The position numbers were made by a program, and so were the translations under genes. This document shows, in pieces, positions 1 through 5,886 of a stretch of 6,992 bases of DNA. Every line of letters starts with the position of its first letter. The stretch's first letter is position 1. The stretch is from NCBI GenBank assembly GCA_017548225.1, contig JAFYMV010000054.1, positions 1 to 6,992 of the forward strand, written 5' to 3'. This DNA comes from Bacteroidaceae bacterium. Lineage in GTDB: Bacteria; Bacteroidota; Bacteroidia; Bacteroidales; Bacteroidaceae. Below the pieces are notes generated by a model that was given only the letters and a program-made list of their open reading frames with translations, was not told the origin of the DNA and searched no databases.

Positions 1-174
1 GCAACGCGGTATGATAGCGTTGCTTGCGACGAAGAAAACTTTAGTTTTCCCGAGGAGTGCTGCTTGCAGCCTTTAAGGTTTATCTCCCTAGAGGAGTGCG
101 AGCCCCAAGGCGAGTTAGTGATGTATGAATTCGTGTCCATTGCCTTCAGCCCCTACGGGCGGCGACCTAAAGGT
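1..174. repeat. Cluster of small inverted repeats, no gene recognised
   Basis: Several short perfect inverted repeats follow one another: GCAACGC/GCGTTGC (1-7 and 17-23), GAAAACT/AGTTTTC (34-40 and 43-49), GCTGC/GCAGC (59-63 and 66-70), GCCC/GGGC (149-152 and 157-160) and ACCT/AGGT (165-168 and 171-174). The 9-mer GAGGAGTGC occurs twice (52-60 and 91-99). This density of tiny hairpins looks like non-coding or repetitive intergenic DNA, perhaps the 3' flank of a gene beyond the left edge. Function is unknown. Confidence 0.45.
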
Positions 175-238
175 TCGTGTCCATTTGTGTCCATTTGTGG
201 TTAAAAATAAAATTTCGTGTGTTTTGCGTATTTCGTGT
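130..238 (+). repeat. TTCGTGT / CGTGTCCAT short-repeat tract
   Basis: The 7-mer TTCGTGT occurs four times (130-136, 174-180, 214-220, 232-238). Related TTTGTGT and TTTGTGG copies lie at 184-200, and two of the repeats continue as CCATTTGTG. The tract becomes AT-rich after 200. It resembles dispersed intergenic filler sequence that I recall from Bacteroidales genomes, but that recollection cannot be verified here. No gene is supported from here to 356, apart from the lysO promoter. Confidence 0.5.
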
Positions 239-322
239 GAGACTTAAAAGTTTTCACCCGGAGGCAGCAAGTTTTGTGCGAGATAAAATGTGTCATGTGT
301 GTAATTTTCAATGCAAAAGTTC

Positions 323-330
323 TACCTTTG
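323..330 (+). promoter_or_regulatory. Putative lysO promoter, -7 box
   Basis: TACCTTTG fits the Bacteroidetes -7 consensus TAnnTTTG exactly. It lies 26 bp before the ATG at 357, matching the geometry of the cas9 promoter. No good TTTG-like -33 box is visible at the usual spacing, so strength is uncertain. Transcription would start near 336-338, leaving a leader of about 20 nt. Confidence 0.55.
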
Positions 331-356
331 CAGTAAAAGAGTATAAAGCCAACATT

Positions 357-1280
357 ATGTTAGTCATATTATCGATGCTTTGGGGCAGTGCCGTTATGGG
401 TTACCTGCTACGACGCTGGCCACAGGCGTGGGTGAGCCATGTGCTCACCATAGCCATATGGGTCATGCTCTTCAGCATTGGTGTCGAGGTGGGCGGCAAC
501 GAGCTGCTCGTATCCTCGCTTGGCCGATTGGGAGCCGAAGCATTGCTCATCACCCTGCTCACCACGCTATGCTGTAGTGCAGGTGCCCTACTCTTGTGGC
601 AACGCCTTAAGCCTCGTGAGGGGCAGACACCCCCACCCGCTCATCCCCGCACAGGACACCATTGGCGCACCATGTGGACAAGCATGCGCGATAGTATCAT
701 CATCTTCGCCTGCTTTGCCTGCGGATGCCTGTTAGGGTATCTCGGTGCCGATGCCTACCTCCCTGCGAAGACCTCCTACTATAGCTTGTGCGTGTTGTTG
801 CTCTGTGTGGGCTTCGGCATAGGACAGAGCGAGGACATACGCCGCAACCTCCGCCACATAGATCGTGTACTCGTGCTCACCCCCCTCGTCACCATCCTCT
901 TCACTTGGGTGGGTGCCCTGCTCATGGCTTTGATAGTGCGACACCGTAGCGTGGCCGACTGGCTCGCCGTGAGCTCCGGCTTCGGCTACTACTCCCTCTC
1001 GAGCATGCTCATCACCGAGATGCGCCATGTAGAGCTGGGCACGCTAGCGCTGATGTACAATGTATTGCGCGAGCTCACCACCCTACTCTTTGCCCCGTTG
1101 CTCCTGCGCCTGTTTGGCCCGTTGGCCCCCATCAGCCTTGGCGGAGCCACCACTGCCGACACCACACTCCCCATCATCACCCGCACCTGCGGCCCCCAGT
1201 TCGTCGCCATCGCCATCGTCCACGGCCTCTTGGTCGACTTCAGCGTCCCCCTACTGGTAACACTCTTCTGCGCGGTGTGA
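357..1280 (+). CDS. lysO: Lysine exporter LysO family membrane protein
   Basis: Encodes 307 residues from ATG 357, close to the roughly 300 of Escherichia coli LysO (YbjE, DUF340), an inner-membrane exporter of L-lysine that also handles the toxic analogue thialysine. The protein is almost entirely hydrophobic helices. A more polar stretch (about residues 84-111) separates the N-terminal and C-terminal parts, as in the family. Family-like motifs include SIGVEVGGNE (40-49), SGFGYYSLSS (207-216), NVLRELTTLL (235-244) and the hallmark GGATTADTTLP (262-272), followed by VHG (288-290). The reading frame stays open upstream to a GTG at 177, but the matching -7 box at 323-330 lies inside that extension, and family homology begins near the ATG. 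The gene looks G+C richer than cas9 (34 of 60 in one sampled line). It converges on the tracrRNA gene, and no functional tie to CRISPR is apparent. Confident as a family call; substrate is inferred. Confidence 0.9.
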   Translation: MLVILSMLWGSAVMGYLLRRWPQAWVSHVLTIAIWVMLFSIGVEVGGNELLVSSLGRLGAEALLITLLTTLCCSAGALLLWQRLKPREGQTPPPAHPRTGHHWRTMWTSMRDSIIIFACFACGCLLGYLGADAYLPAKTSYYSLCVLLLCVGFGIGQSEDIRRNLRHIDRVLVLTPLVTILFTWVGALLMALIVRHRSVADWLAVSSGFGYYSLSSMLITEMRHVELGTLALMYNVLRELTTLLFAPLLLRLFGPLAPISLGGATTADTTLPIITRTCGPQFVAIAIVHGLLVDFSVPLLVTLFCAV

Positions 1281-1314
1281 CTTTTAGGAGTGCTGACAAT
1301 ATCGAAGTTGCGCG

Positions 1315-1332
1315 AAAGCAAAGGATGCTTTT
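1315..1332 (+). terminator. Weak putative lysO terminator
   Basis: AAAGCA (1315-1320) and TGCTTT (1326-1331) form a 6-bp stem with a 5-nt loop, about 35 bp after the lysO stop, and the run ends in TTTT. The stem is short and the T-run brief, so this is only a candidate. Confidence 0.3.
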
Positions 1333-1351
1333 AGCTAGCTGGTTTATGGGC

Positions 1352-1380
1352 AAAAAAATCCCCCGTTAAAGGACGAGGGA
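1352..1380 (-). terminator. tracrRNA intrinsic terminator
   Basis: On the minus strand TCCCTCG (1380-1374) pairs with CGGGGGA (1365-1359). This gives a 7-bp stem with one G-U pair and an 8-nt loop, followed at once by seven Ts (1358-1352). It is a textbook Rho-independent terminator and serves as the 3' hairpin of the tracrRNA. Confidence 0.85.
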
Positions 1381-1434
1381 ACCTAATGTTTTCACAACGG
1401 AATAATCCTTATTGTGAATTGCTTCAAATTAGTT
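1352..1434 (-). ncRNA. tracrRNA of the type II-C CRISPR system
   Basis: Read on the minus strand, this has every part of a tracrRNA. The predicted 5' end (about 1434) follows a Bacteroidetes promoter. The anti-repeat (about 1432-1411) is complementary to the 5' half of the 47-nt repeat I recall for Bacteroides type II-C arrays, with about 22 paired positions, one mismatch and one bulged base. Next comes CACAATAAGG (1416-1407), whose CAAUAAGG matches the segment after the anti-repeat in Neisseria meningitidis tracrRNA. A small nexus-like hairpin follows (GGA, UUAU loop, UCC; 1408-1399), then an A-rich linker and a terminator hairpin with seven Us. The product would be about 83 nt. It should pair with crRNA repeats, be trimmed by RNase III, and be held by Cas9. 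The gene diverges from cas9 and converges on lysO. The array's actual repeat is outside the window, so pairing is inferred. Confidence 0.88.
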
Positions 1435-1438
1435 GGTG

Positions 1439-1470
1439 CAAATGTAGCAATATTTTTCTGAAACATGCAA
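1439..1470 (-). promoter_or_regulatory. tracrRNA promoter
   Basis: On the minus strand the -7 box is TACATTTG (1446-1439), an exact TAnnTTTG match. The upstream box is TTGC (1470-1467), with a 20-bp spacer. Start of transcription is predicted near 1434-1432, placing the anti-repeat at the very 5' end of the RNA. The -7 octamer is identical to that of the cas9 promoter. Confidence 0.75.
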
Positions 1471-1502
1471 GCCGCGAGCCAAATATTTTTGAAAAACATT
1501 TC

Positions 1503-1517
1503 TCACAAGCCTTGTGA
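1503..1517. promoter_or_regulatory. Palindrome between divergent promoters, possible operator
   Basis: TCACAAG (1503-1509), one central base, then CTTGTGA (1511-1517) form a perfect 7-1-7 inverted repeat. It lies between the -33 boxes of the tracrRNA promoter (1470) and the cas9 promoter (1539). No T-run follows it, so it is not an obvious terminator. A dimeric regulator acting on both promoters would bind such a site, but this is inference only. Confidence 0.4.
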
Positions 1518-1538
1518 TACGAAATAAGTAAAAAAATC

Positions 1539-1569
1539 TTGCCTTTCTCATCTATCCTTCATACATTTG
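1539..1569 (+). promoter_or_regulatory. cas9 promoter
   Basis: The boxes are TTGC (1539-1542) and TACATTTG (1562-1569) with a 19-bp spacer, a near-ideal Bacteroidetes housekeeping promoter. Predicted start is about 1575, leaving a leader of roughly 20 nt without a Shine-Dalgarno sequence. The -7 box is embedded in a small inverted repeat, ATACA/TGTAT (1561-1565 and 1568-1572). Confidence 0.75.
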
Positions 1570-1594
1570 TATCATTAAGTGAAAACGATATGCT

Positions 1595-4500
1595 ATGAAG
1601 AAGATTTTAGGACTTGACTTAGGTGTAAGCAGCATAGGTTGGGCTTTAGTAAACGAAGCGGAGAATAATGACGAAAAGTCATCTATCATAAGATTGGGCG
1701 TGAGAGTAAATCCGCTCACAGTGGACGAATTGCAAAACTATGAGAAGGGTAAGAGCATTACCACTAATGCAGATCGCACTCTCAAGCGCAGCATGCGCCG
1801 CAATCTCCAGCGTTACAAGTTGCGCCGCCAGGAGTTAATAAATGTACTTATAGAATCAGGCTTCATCTCTAACGACACCATACTTTCAGAGCATGGCAAC
1901 CGCACCACTTTTGCGACTTACCGTCTTCGTGCCAAAGCCGCTACTGAAGAGGTTTCATTAGAAGAGTTTGCCCGCATATTATTGATGATAAACAAGAAGC
2001 GCGGTTATAAGAGCAGTCGCAAGGCCAAAGGTGGCGAGGATGGCTCACTCATTGACGGCATGGAGGTAGCCAAGCGTCTCTACGATGAAGACATCACTCC
2101 TGCCCAACTCTGCTTGCAACTCCTCGATGCAGGCAAAAAGAAGATGCCCGACTTCTATCGCTCCGACTTGCAGAGCGAACTTGACCGTATATGGGATTTC
2201 CAGCACCAGTTCTATCCTACAGCTCTCACCGATGAAGCTAAGGAAGAAATTCGTGGCAAGAATCGTTCTCAGACATGGGTAATATTGGCCAAGCACTTTG
2301 TTTGGGACGAAGAAGCCTCTGTTTGGGACGAGAACGAGGCTATTACAAAATTCAATATAACGGAGAAGAAGTTGGTAGGTTTCAAGCGCACCACCAAAGG
2401 ACTCGATCTCAAGCGAGAGAACTACGAGTGGCGAGTACAGGCGCTTACCGAGCAGATGGACCTTGAGCGTCTTGCTATCGTACTGCAAGAGATCAATGGT
2501 GAGATCAGTTCATCCAGCGGCTATCTCGGAGCTATCAGTGACCGTAGCAAACACCTCTTCTTCAATAAGCAAACCGTAGGTCAGTACTTGATGGCATCGC
2601 TAGATAAAGACCCACACACGAGCCTTACCAACACCGTATTCTACAGACAAGACTACCTTGACGAGTTTGAACGCCTATGGGAGACACAAGCCCAGTATCA
2701 TCCCGAGCTGACCGACATGCTCAAGCATACGATACGCGACATCATCATCTTCTATCAGCGGCGATTGAAGAGCCAGAAGTCGCTGATAAACTATTGCGAA
2801 TTTGAGAGTACAGAGCGCGAGATAGTCATTGACGGCAAGACCAAGACCATCACTACAGGCAGTCGTGTGATACCTCGTTCATCTCCCCTATTCCAAGAGT
2901 TTAAGGTGTGGCAGACACTCAACAACCTTGTGGTAACAGACAATACCACCTATAGCAAGTATTCACTTGGCGAGGAAGAAAAGGTGTTGCTTGCCGAAGA
3001 ACTTTCTTTGCGAAAGAAGATGACGGACAAAGAGATTCTAAAGCTCCTCTACGACAAACCCTCAACACTTTCTCTCAACTACAACGAGGTAGAGGGCGAC
3101 ATCACCACTGCCGCCTTCTATCAAGCCTTCAGCCAGTTGCTCGAGCAGTCAGGTCACGAAGCTTTGGATTTCAAGCAATCAGCAAAGGCATTGAAGGCAC
3201 AGGTATACGATGTGTTTGATTCGTTGGGATGGAATACCGATATACTCTCGTTTGATTCTTCCCAACCATTGGATTCTCAGCCCTACTATAAGTTGTGGCA
3301 TTTGCTTTACTCCTTCGAGGGTGACAATACGGTTACCGGTGATGGCAATCTCAAGGAGAAGGTGTCAGCGCTGATGCACTTTGACAAGGAGTATGCTCCG
3401 TGCCTCACCTCACTGACCTTTGTTGAAGACTATGGCAGTCTCAGTGCCAAGGCTATAGGCAAGATACTCCCCTACCTCAAAGCGGGTAACGGCTACGATG
3501 TGGCTTGCATGTATGCAGGTTACAGACACTCCGCATCTTCGCTCACCAAAGAGGAGATAGAAGCCAAAGAGCTTAAAGACAAGTTGGAGGTACTGCCCAA
3601 GAACTCCTTGCGTAGCCCTGTGGTAGAGAAAATCCTCAACCAGATGGTCAATGTCATCAATGAGCTCATCGACACCTATGGCCGACCCGATGAGGTGCGT
3701 ATAGAGTTGGCTCGCGAGCTCAAGAAGAATGCCAAGCAACGCGAAGAACTCACCAAATCTTTGGCATTAGCCACTAAGGAGCAAGAAGAGATACGCCACC
3801 TGCTACAGACAGAGTTTGGCATAGCTCATGTAACCCGCAACGATATTATTCGCTATCGTCTATATGATGAGTTGAAGGACAACGGGTACAAGACCCTGTA
3901 CTCTGACACCTATATTCCTCGCGAGAAACTTTTCAGCAAGGAGTTTGATATCGAGCATGTCATTCCTCAGGCACTCTGCTTTGACGACTCGTTCTCAAAC
4001 AAGACCCTTGAGGTACGCAGCGTCAATATCAAGAAAGGCAAGAAGACCGCTTATGACTTTGTATTGGATGAGTATGGCGAAGAGGGACTCGAGAGATATC
4101 GCAACACTTGCGAAAAACTATTCAAGGACAAGCGAGCCAAACTTCGCAAGCTACTGATGGCCGGCACCGATATCCCCAGCGATTTCCTTGCCCGTGACCT
4201 TAGCCTCACGCAGTACATCACCAAGAAAGCGTTCGCCATGTTGGGTGACATCTCGCGTCGTGTGGTTGCCACCACAGGATCCATCACTGACGCATTGCGC
4301 AACGATTGGCAGCTTGTCGATATCATGAAAGAGCTCAACTGGGACAAGTACAAGGCACTTGGTCGTGTAGAGTATCACGAAGATCGTGATGGCCGTCAGA
4401 TAGGCCGCATCACCGAATGGACCAAACGCAATGACCACCGTCATCACGCGATGGACGCCCTTACCGTAGCATTTACCAAGGATGCCTTTGTACAATACTA

Positions 4501-5806
4501 CAATAATAAGAACGCCAGCGATACCCCCGATTCCAATGAGTATGCCATCAAGCAGAGGTACTTCCGTGAGGGGCGCGCCATTGCTCCCATGCCATTGGGC
4601 GAGTTGCGTAGCGAGGCTAAGCGCCATCTGCAAGATGTGTTAGTATCTATCAAGGCCAAGAACAAGGTGGTCACAACGAATGTCAATAAGATTCCCGGCA
4701 AAAAGCGCGGCACACTTAAAGTTGCTCAGCAGACACCACGCGGACAACTCCACTTGGAAACCATCTATGGCAGCCATCAGGAGTATGTAACCAAGGAGGA
4801 GAAGATAGGAGCATCCTTTACCGAAGAGAAGATAATGACCGTATGCCGCAAGGTATATCGCGAAGCCCTGCTCGCTCGTTTGCAACAATATGGCGGCGAT
4901 GCTAAGAAAGCCTTTACGGGCAAGAACTCACCCGAGAAATCTCCTATTTGGATCGACCAAGCACGAGGCATTGCCGTGCCACTCAAGGTGAAGACCGTCA
5001 CGCAAGAGGTGCGCTACACCATACGCAAGCCTATCGATGAGAACTTGAGCGTAGACAAAGTGGTCGATGTGCGCATACGCCAGATACTACAACAACGCAT
5101 CGAAGAGTATGGTAGTGCCAAGAAAGCTTTCGCCAACCTCGACGACAATCCTATCTGGCTGAATAAAGAGAAAGGCATCAAGCTCAAGCGTGTCACCATC
5201 TACGGCATCAGCAACGCCCAAGCCTTGCATGAGAAACGCGACAAGGACGGCCGCCTCCTGCTCGATGCTAAAGGCAATCCCATACTGGTGGACTTTGTCA
5301 ACACAGGCAACAATCACCATGTAGCCATCTATCGTAAACCCGTATTGGACAAGCAGGGGCTCGCGAAGCTCGATGAACATGGTGAGGTCATGTACGAGCT
5401 AGAAGAGAATATTGTATCATTCTATGAGGCCGTAGCACGAGCAAACGAAGGCCTACCTATCATTGACAAGAGCTACAAGCACGACGAAGGCTGGCAGTTC
5501 CTCTTTACAATGAAGCAAAACGAATACTTTGTGTTCCCCAACGAGCAGACAGGATTTAATCCGAAGGATATCGATTTGCTCGATCCCGAGAATTATGCCC
5601 TAATCAGCCCTAATTTGTTTAGGGTGCAAAAGTTCTCTTATAAGAACTATGTCTTTAGACATCATTTGGAAACCTCTATTGTTGATACCTCTACAGAAAT
5701 GAAGGGTATAACTTGGAGGGATTTTAGAAGTTCTAAAGGTTTAGATTATATCGTTAAAGTCCGAGTCAATCATATAGGCCAAATCGTTTCAGTTGGGGAA
5801 TATTGA
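1595..5806 (+). CDS. cas9: Cas9, type II-C CRISPR RNA-guided endonuclease
   Basis: Encodes 1,403 residues, in the size range of large Bacteroidetes II-C Cas9 proteins. RuvC-I is at the N-terminus (LGLDLGVSSIGWAL, catalytic Asp8), so the ATG at 1595 is right. An Arg-rich bridge helix spans about 60-80. The REC lobe covers about 85-690. RuvC-II is RIELAREL with Glu704. HNH spans about 780-860 and contains FDIEHVIPQ (His788 catalytic, Asp785 nearby) and Asn811. RuvC-III is HRHHAMDAL with His951 and Asp954. All catalytic residues are present and no frameshift is seen, so a working double-strand nuclease is predicted: HNH cuts the target strand and RuvC the other. The remaining residues, about 1000-1403, form the wedge and PAM-interacting region. 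They include an internal duplication (about 1081-1130 and 1151-1202) and the II-C motif GNNHHVAIY (1238-1246). The last 55 or so codons are AT-rich. It has its own promoter, and a terminator follows the stop. PAM is not predictable here. Confidence 0.98.
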   Translation: MKKILGLDLGVSSIGWALVNEAENNDEKSSIIRLGVRVNPLTVDELQNYEKGKSITTNADRTLKRSMRRNLQRYKLRRQELINVLIESGFISNDTILSEHGNRTTFATYRLRAKAATEEVSLEEFARILLMINKKRGYKSSRKAKGGEDGSLIDGMEVAKRLYDEDITPAQLCLQLLDAGKKKMPDFYRSDLQSELDRIWDFQHQFYPTALTDEAKEEIRGKNRSQTWVILAKHFVWDEEASVWDENEAITKFNITEKKLVGFKRTTKGLDLKRENYEWRVQALTEQMDLERLAIVLQEINGEISSSSGYLGAISDRSKHLFFNKQTVGQYLMASLDKDPHTSLTNTVFYRQDYLDEFERLWETQAQYHPELTDMLKHTIRDIIIFYQRRLKSQKSLINYCEFESTEREIVIDGKTKTITTGSRVIPRSSPLFQEFKVWQTLNNLVVTDNTTYSKYSLGEEEKVLLAEELSLRKKMTDKEILKLLYDKPSTLSLNYNEVEGDITTAAFYQAFSQLLEQSGHEALDFKQSAKALKAQVYDVFDSLGWNTDILSFDSSQPLDSQPYYKLWHLLYSFEGDNTVTGDGNLKEKVSALMHFDKEYAPCLTSLTFVEDYGSLSAKAIGKILPYLKAGNGYDVACMYAGYRHSASSLTKEEIEAKELKDKLEVLPKNSLRSPVVEKILNQMVNVINELIDTYGRPDEVRIELARELKKNAKQREELTKSLALATKEQEEIRHLLQTEFGIAHVTRNDIIRYRLYDELKDNGYKTLYSDTYIPREKLFSKEFDIEHVIPQALCFDDSFSNKTLEVRSVNIKKGKKTAYDFVLDEYGEEGLERYRNTCEKLFKDKRAKLRKLLMAGTDIPSDFLARDLSLTQYITKKAFAMLGDISRRVVATTGSITDALRNDWQLVDIMKELNWDKYKALGRVEYHEDRDGRQIGRITEWTKRNDHRHHAMDALTVAFTKDAFVQYYNNKNASDTPDSNEYAIKQRYFREGRAIAPMPLGELRSEAKRHLQDVLVSIKAKNKVVTTNVNKIPGKKRGTLKVAQQTPRGQLHLETIYGSHQEYVTKEEKIGASFTEEKIMTVCRKVYREALLARLQQYGGDAKKAFTGKNSPEKSPIWIDQARGIAVPLKVKTVTQEVRYTIRKPIDENLSVDKVVDVRIRQILQQRIEEYGSAKKAFANLDDNPIWLNKEKGIKLKRVTIYGISNAQALHEKRDKDGRLLLDAKGNPILVDFVNTGNNHHVAIYRKPVLDKQGLAKLDEHGEVMYELEENIVSFYEAVARANEGLPIIDKSYKHDEGWQFLFTMKQNEYFVFPNEQTGFNPKDIDLLDPENYALISPNLFRVQKFSYKNYVFRHHLETSIVDTSTEMKGITWRDFRSSKGLDYIVKVRVNHIGQIVSVGEY
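4835..5200 (+). repeat. Internal duplication encoded within the cas9 C-terminal region
   Basis: Residues about 1081-1130 and 1151-1202 of Cas9 align as two copies of one unit. Shared elements in order are a helix ending LQQYG / IEEYG (1096-1100 and 1169-1173), AKKAF (1103-1107 and 1175-1179), PIW (1117-1119 and 1186-1188), then GI followed by a basic strand (1125-1126 and 1194-1195). The first copy carries about five extra residues before PIW. Similar paired motifs occur, as I recall, in other large II-C Cas9 proteins, so the duplication is probably old. Confidence 0.7.
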
Positions 5807-5814
5807 TTCAAGCA

Positions 5815-5853
5815 AAAGTGGTTGTTGCTATGTGCAGCAACCACTTTGTTTTT
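5815..5853 (+). terminator. Intrinsic terminator after cas9
   Basis: The arms 5815-5828 and 5834-5847 form a 14-bp stem with a single G-U pair and a 5-nt loop TATGT. It is followed by G and then five Ts (5849-5853) and more T-rich sequence. It begins 8 bp after the cas9 stop and lies before the cas1 start, so it should sharply reduce read-through from cas9 into cas1-cas2. Confidence 0.85.
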
Positions 5854-5858
5854 ATTTG
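5825..5858 (+). promoter_or_regulatory. Possible cas1-cas2 promoter overlapping the terminator
   Basis: TTTATTTG (5851-5858) matches TAnnTTTG at seven of the eight positions counted with the two free ones. It ends 28 bp before the cas1 ATG, close to the 25-26 bp seen for cas9 and lysO. TTGC (5825-5828) would be the upstream box, though at a long 22-bp spacing. This is a weak candidate, supported mainly by the need for transcription past the terminator. Confidence 0.35.
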
Positions 5859-5886
5859 CATGTATAAACTTTTAAAGCATATCGCC

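Noticed and set aside
1..140. Minus-strand frame from ATG at 140 running off the left edge (about 47 codons)
   Set aside because: It is low-complexity Ser/Lys-rich sequence with no recognisable motif; its start lies in a repeat copy and no promoter is evident.
1..204. Plus-strand frame open from the left edge to TAA at 202 (67 codons), possibly the end of an upstream gene
   Set aside because: The translation is Cys-rich, resembles no family I know, and runs through hairpins and the TTCGTGT repeats, so it looks like chance read-through of non-coding DNA.
177..356. N-terminal extension of the exporter to a GTG at 177
   Set aside because: It contains the repeat tract and the exact -7 box at 323-330, and the family's sequence starts near the ATG at 357.
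1411..1432. A single CRISPR repeat on the plus strand
   Set aside because: It is a lone degenerate copy with no second repeat or spacer. It sits behind a minus-strand promoter and before a terminator, so it is better read as the tracrRNA anti-repeat.
4151..4633. 160-codon minus-strand open frame inside cas9
   Set aside because: It overlaps the HNH and RuvC-III coding region fully; it is a shadow of codon bias with no promoter or recognisable motif.
5803..5886. Cas1 start at TTG 5803 overlapping the cas9 stop
   Set aside because: The extra residues are a translated terminator hairpin; Cas1 similarity begins at the ATG at 5887.
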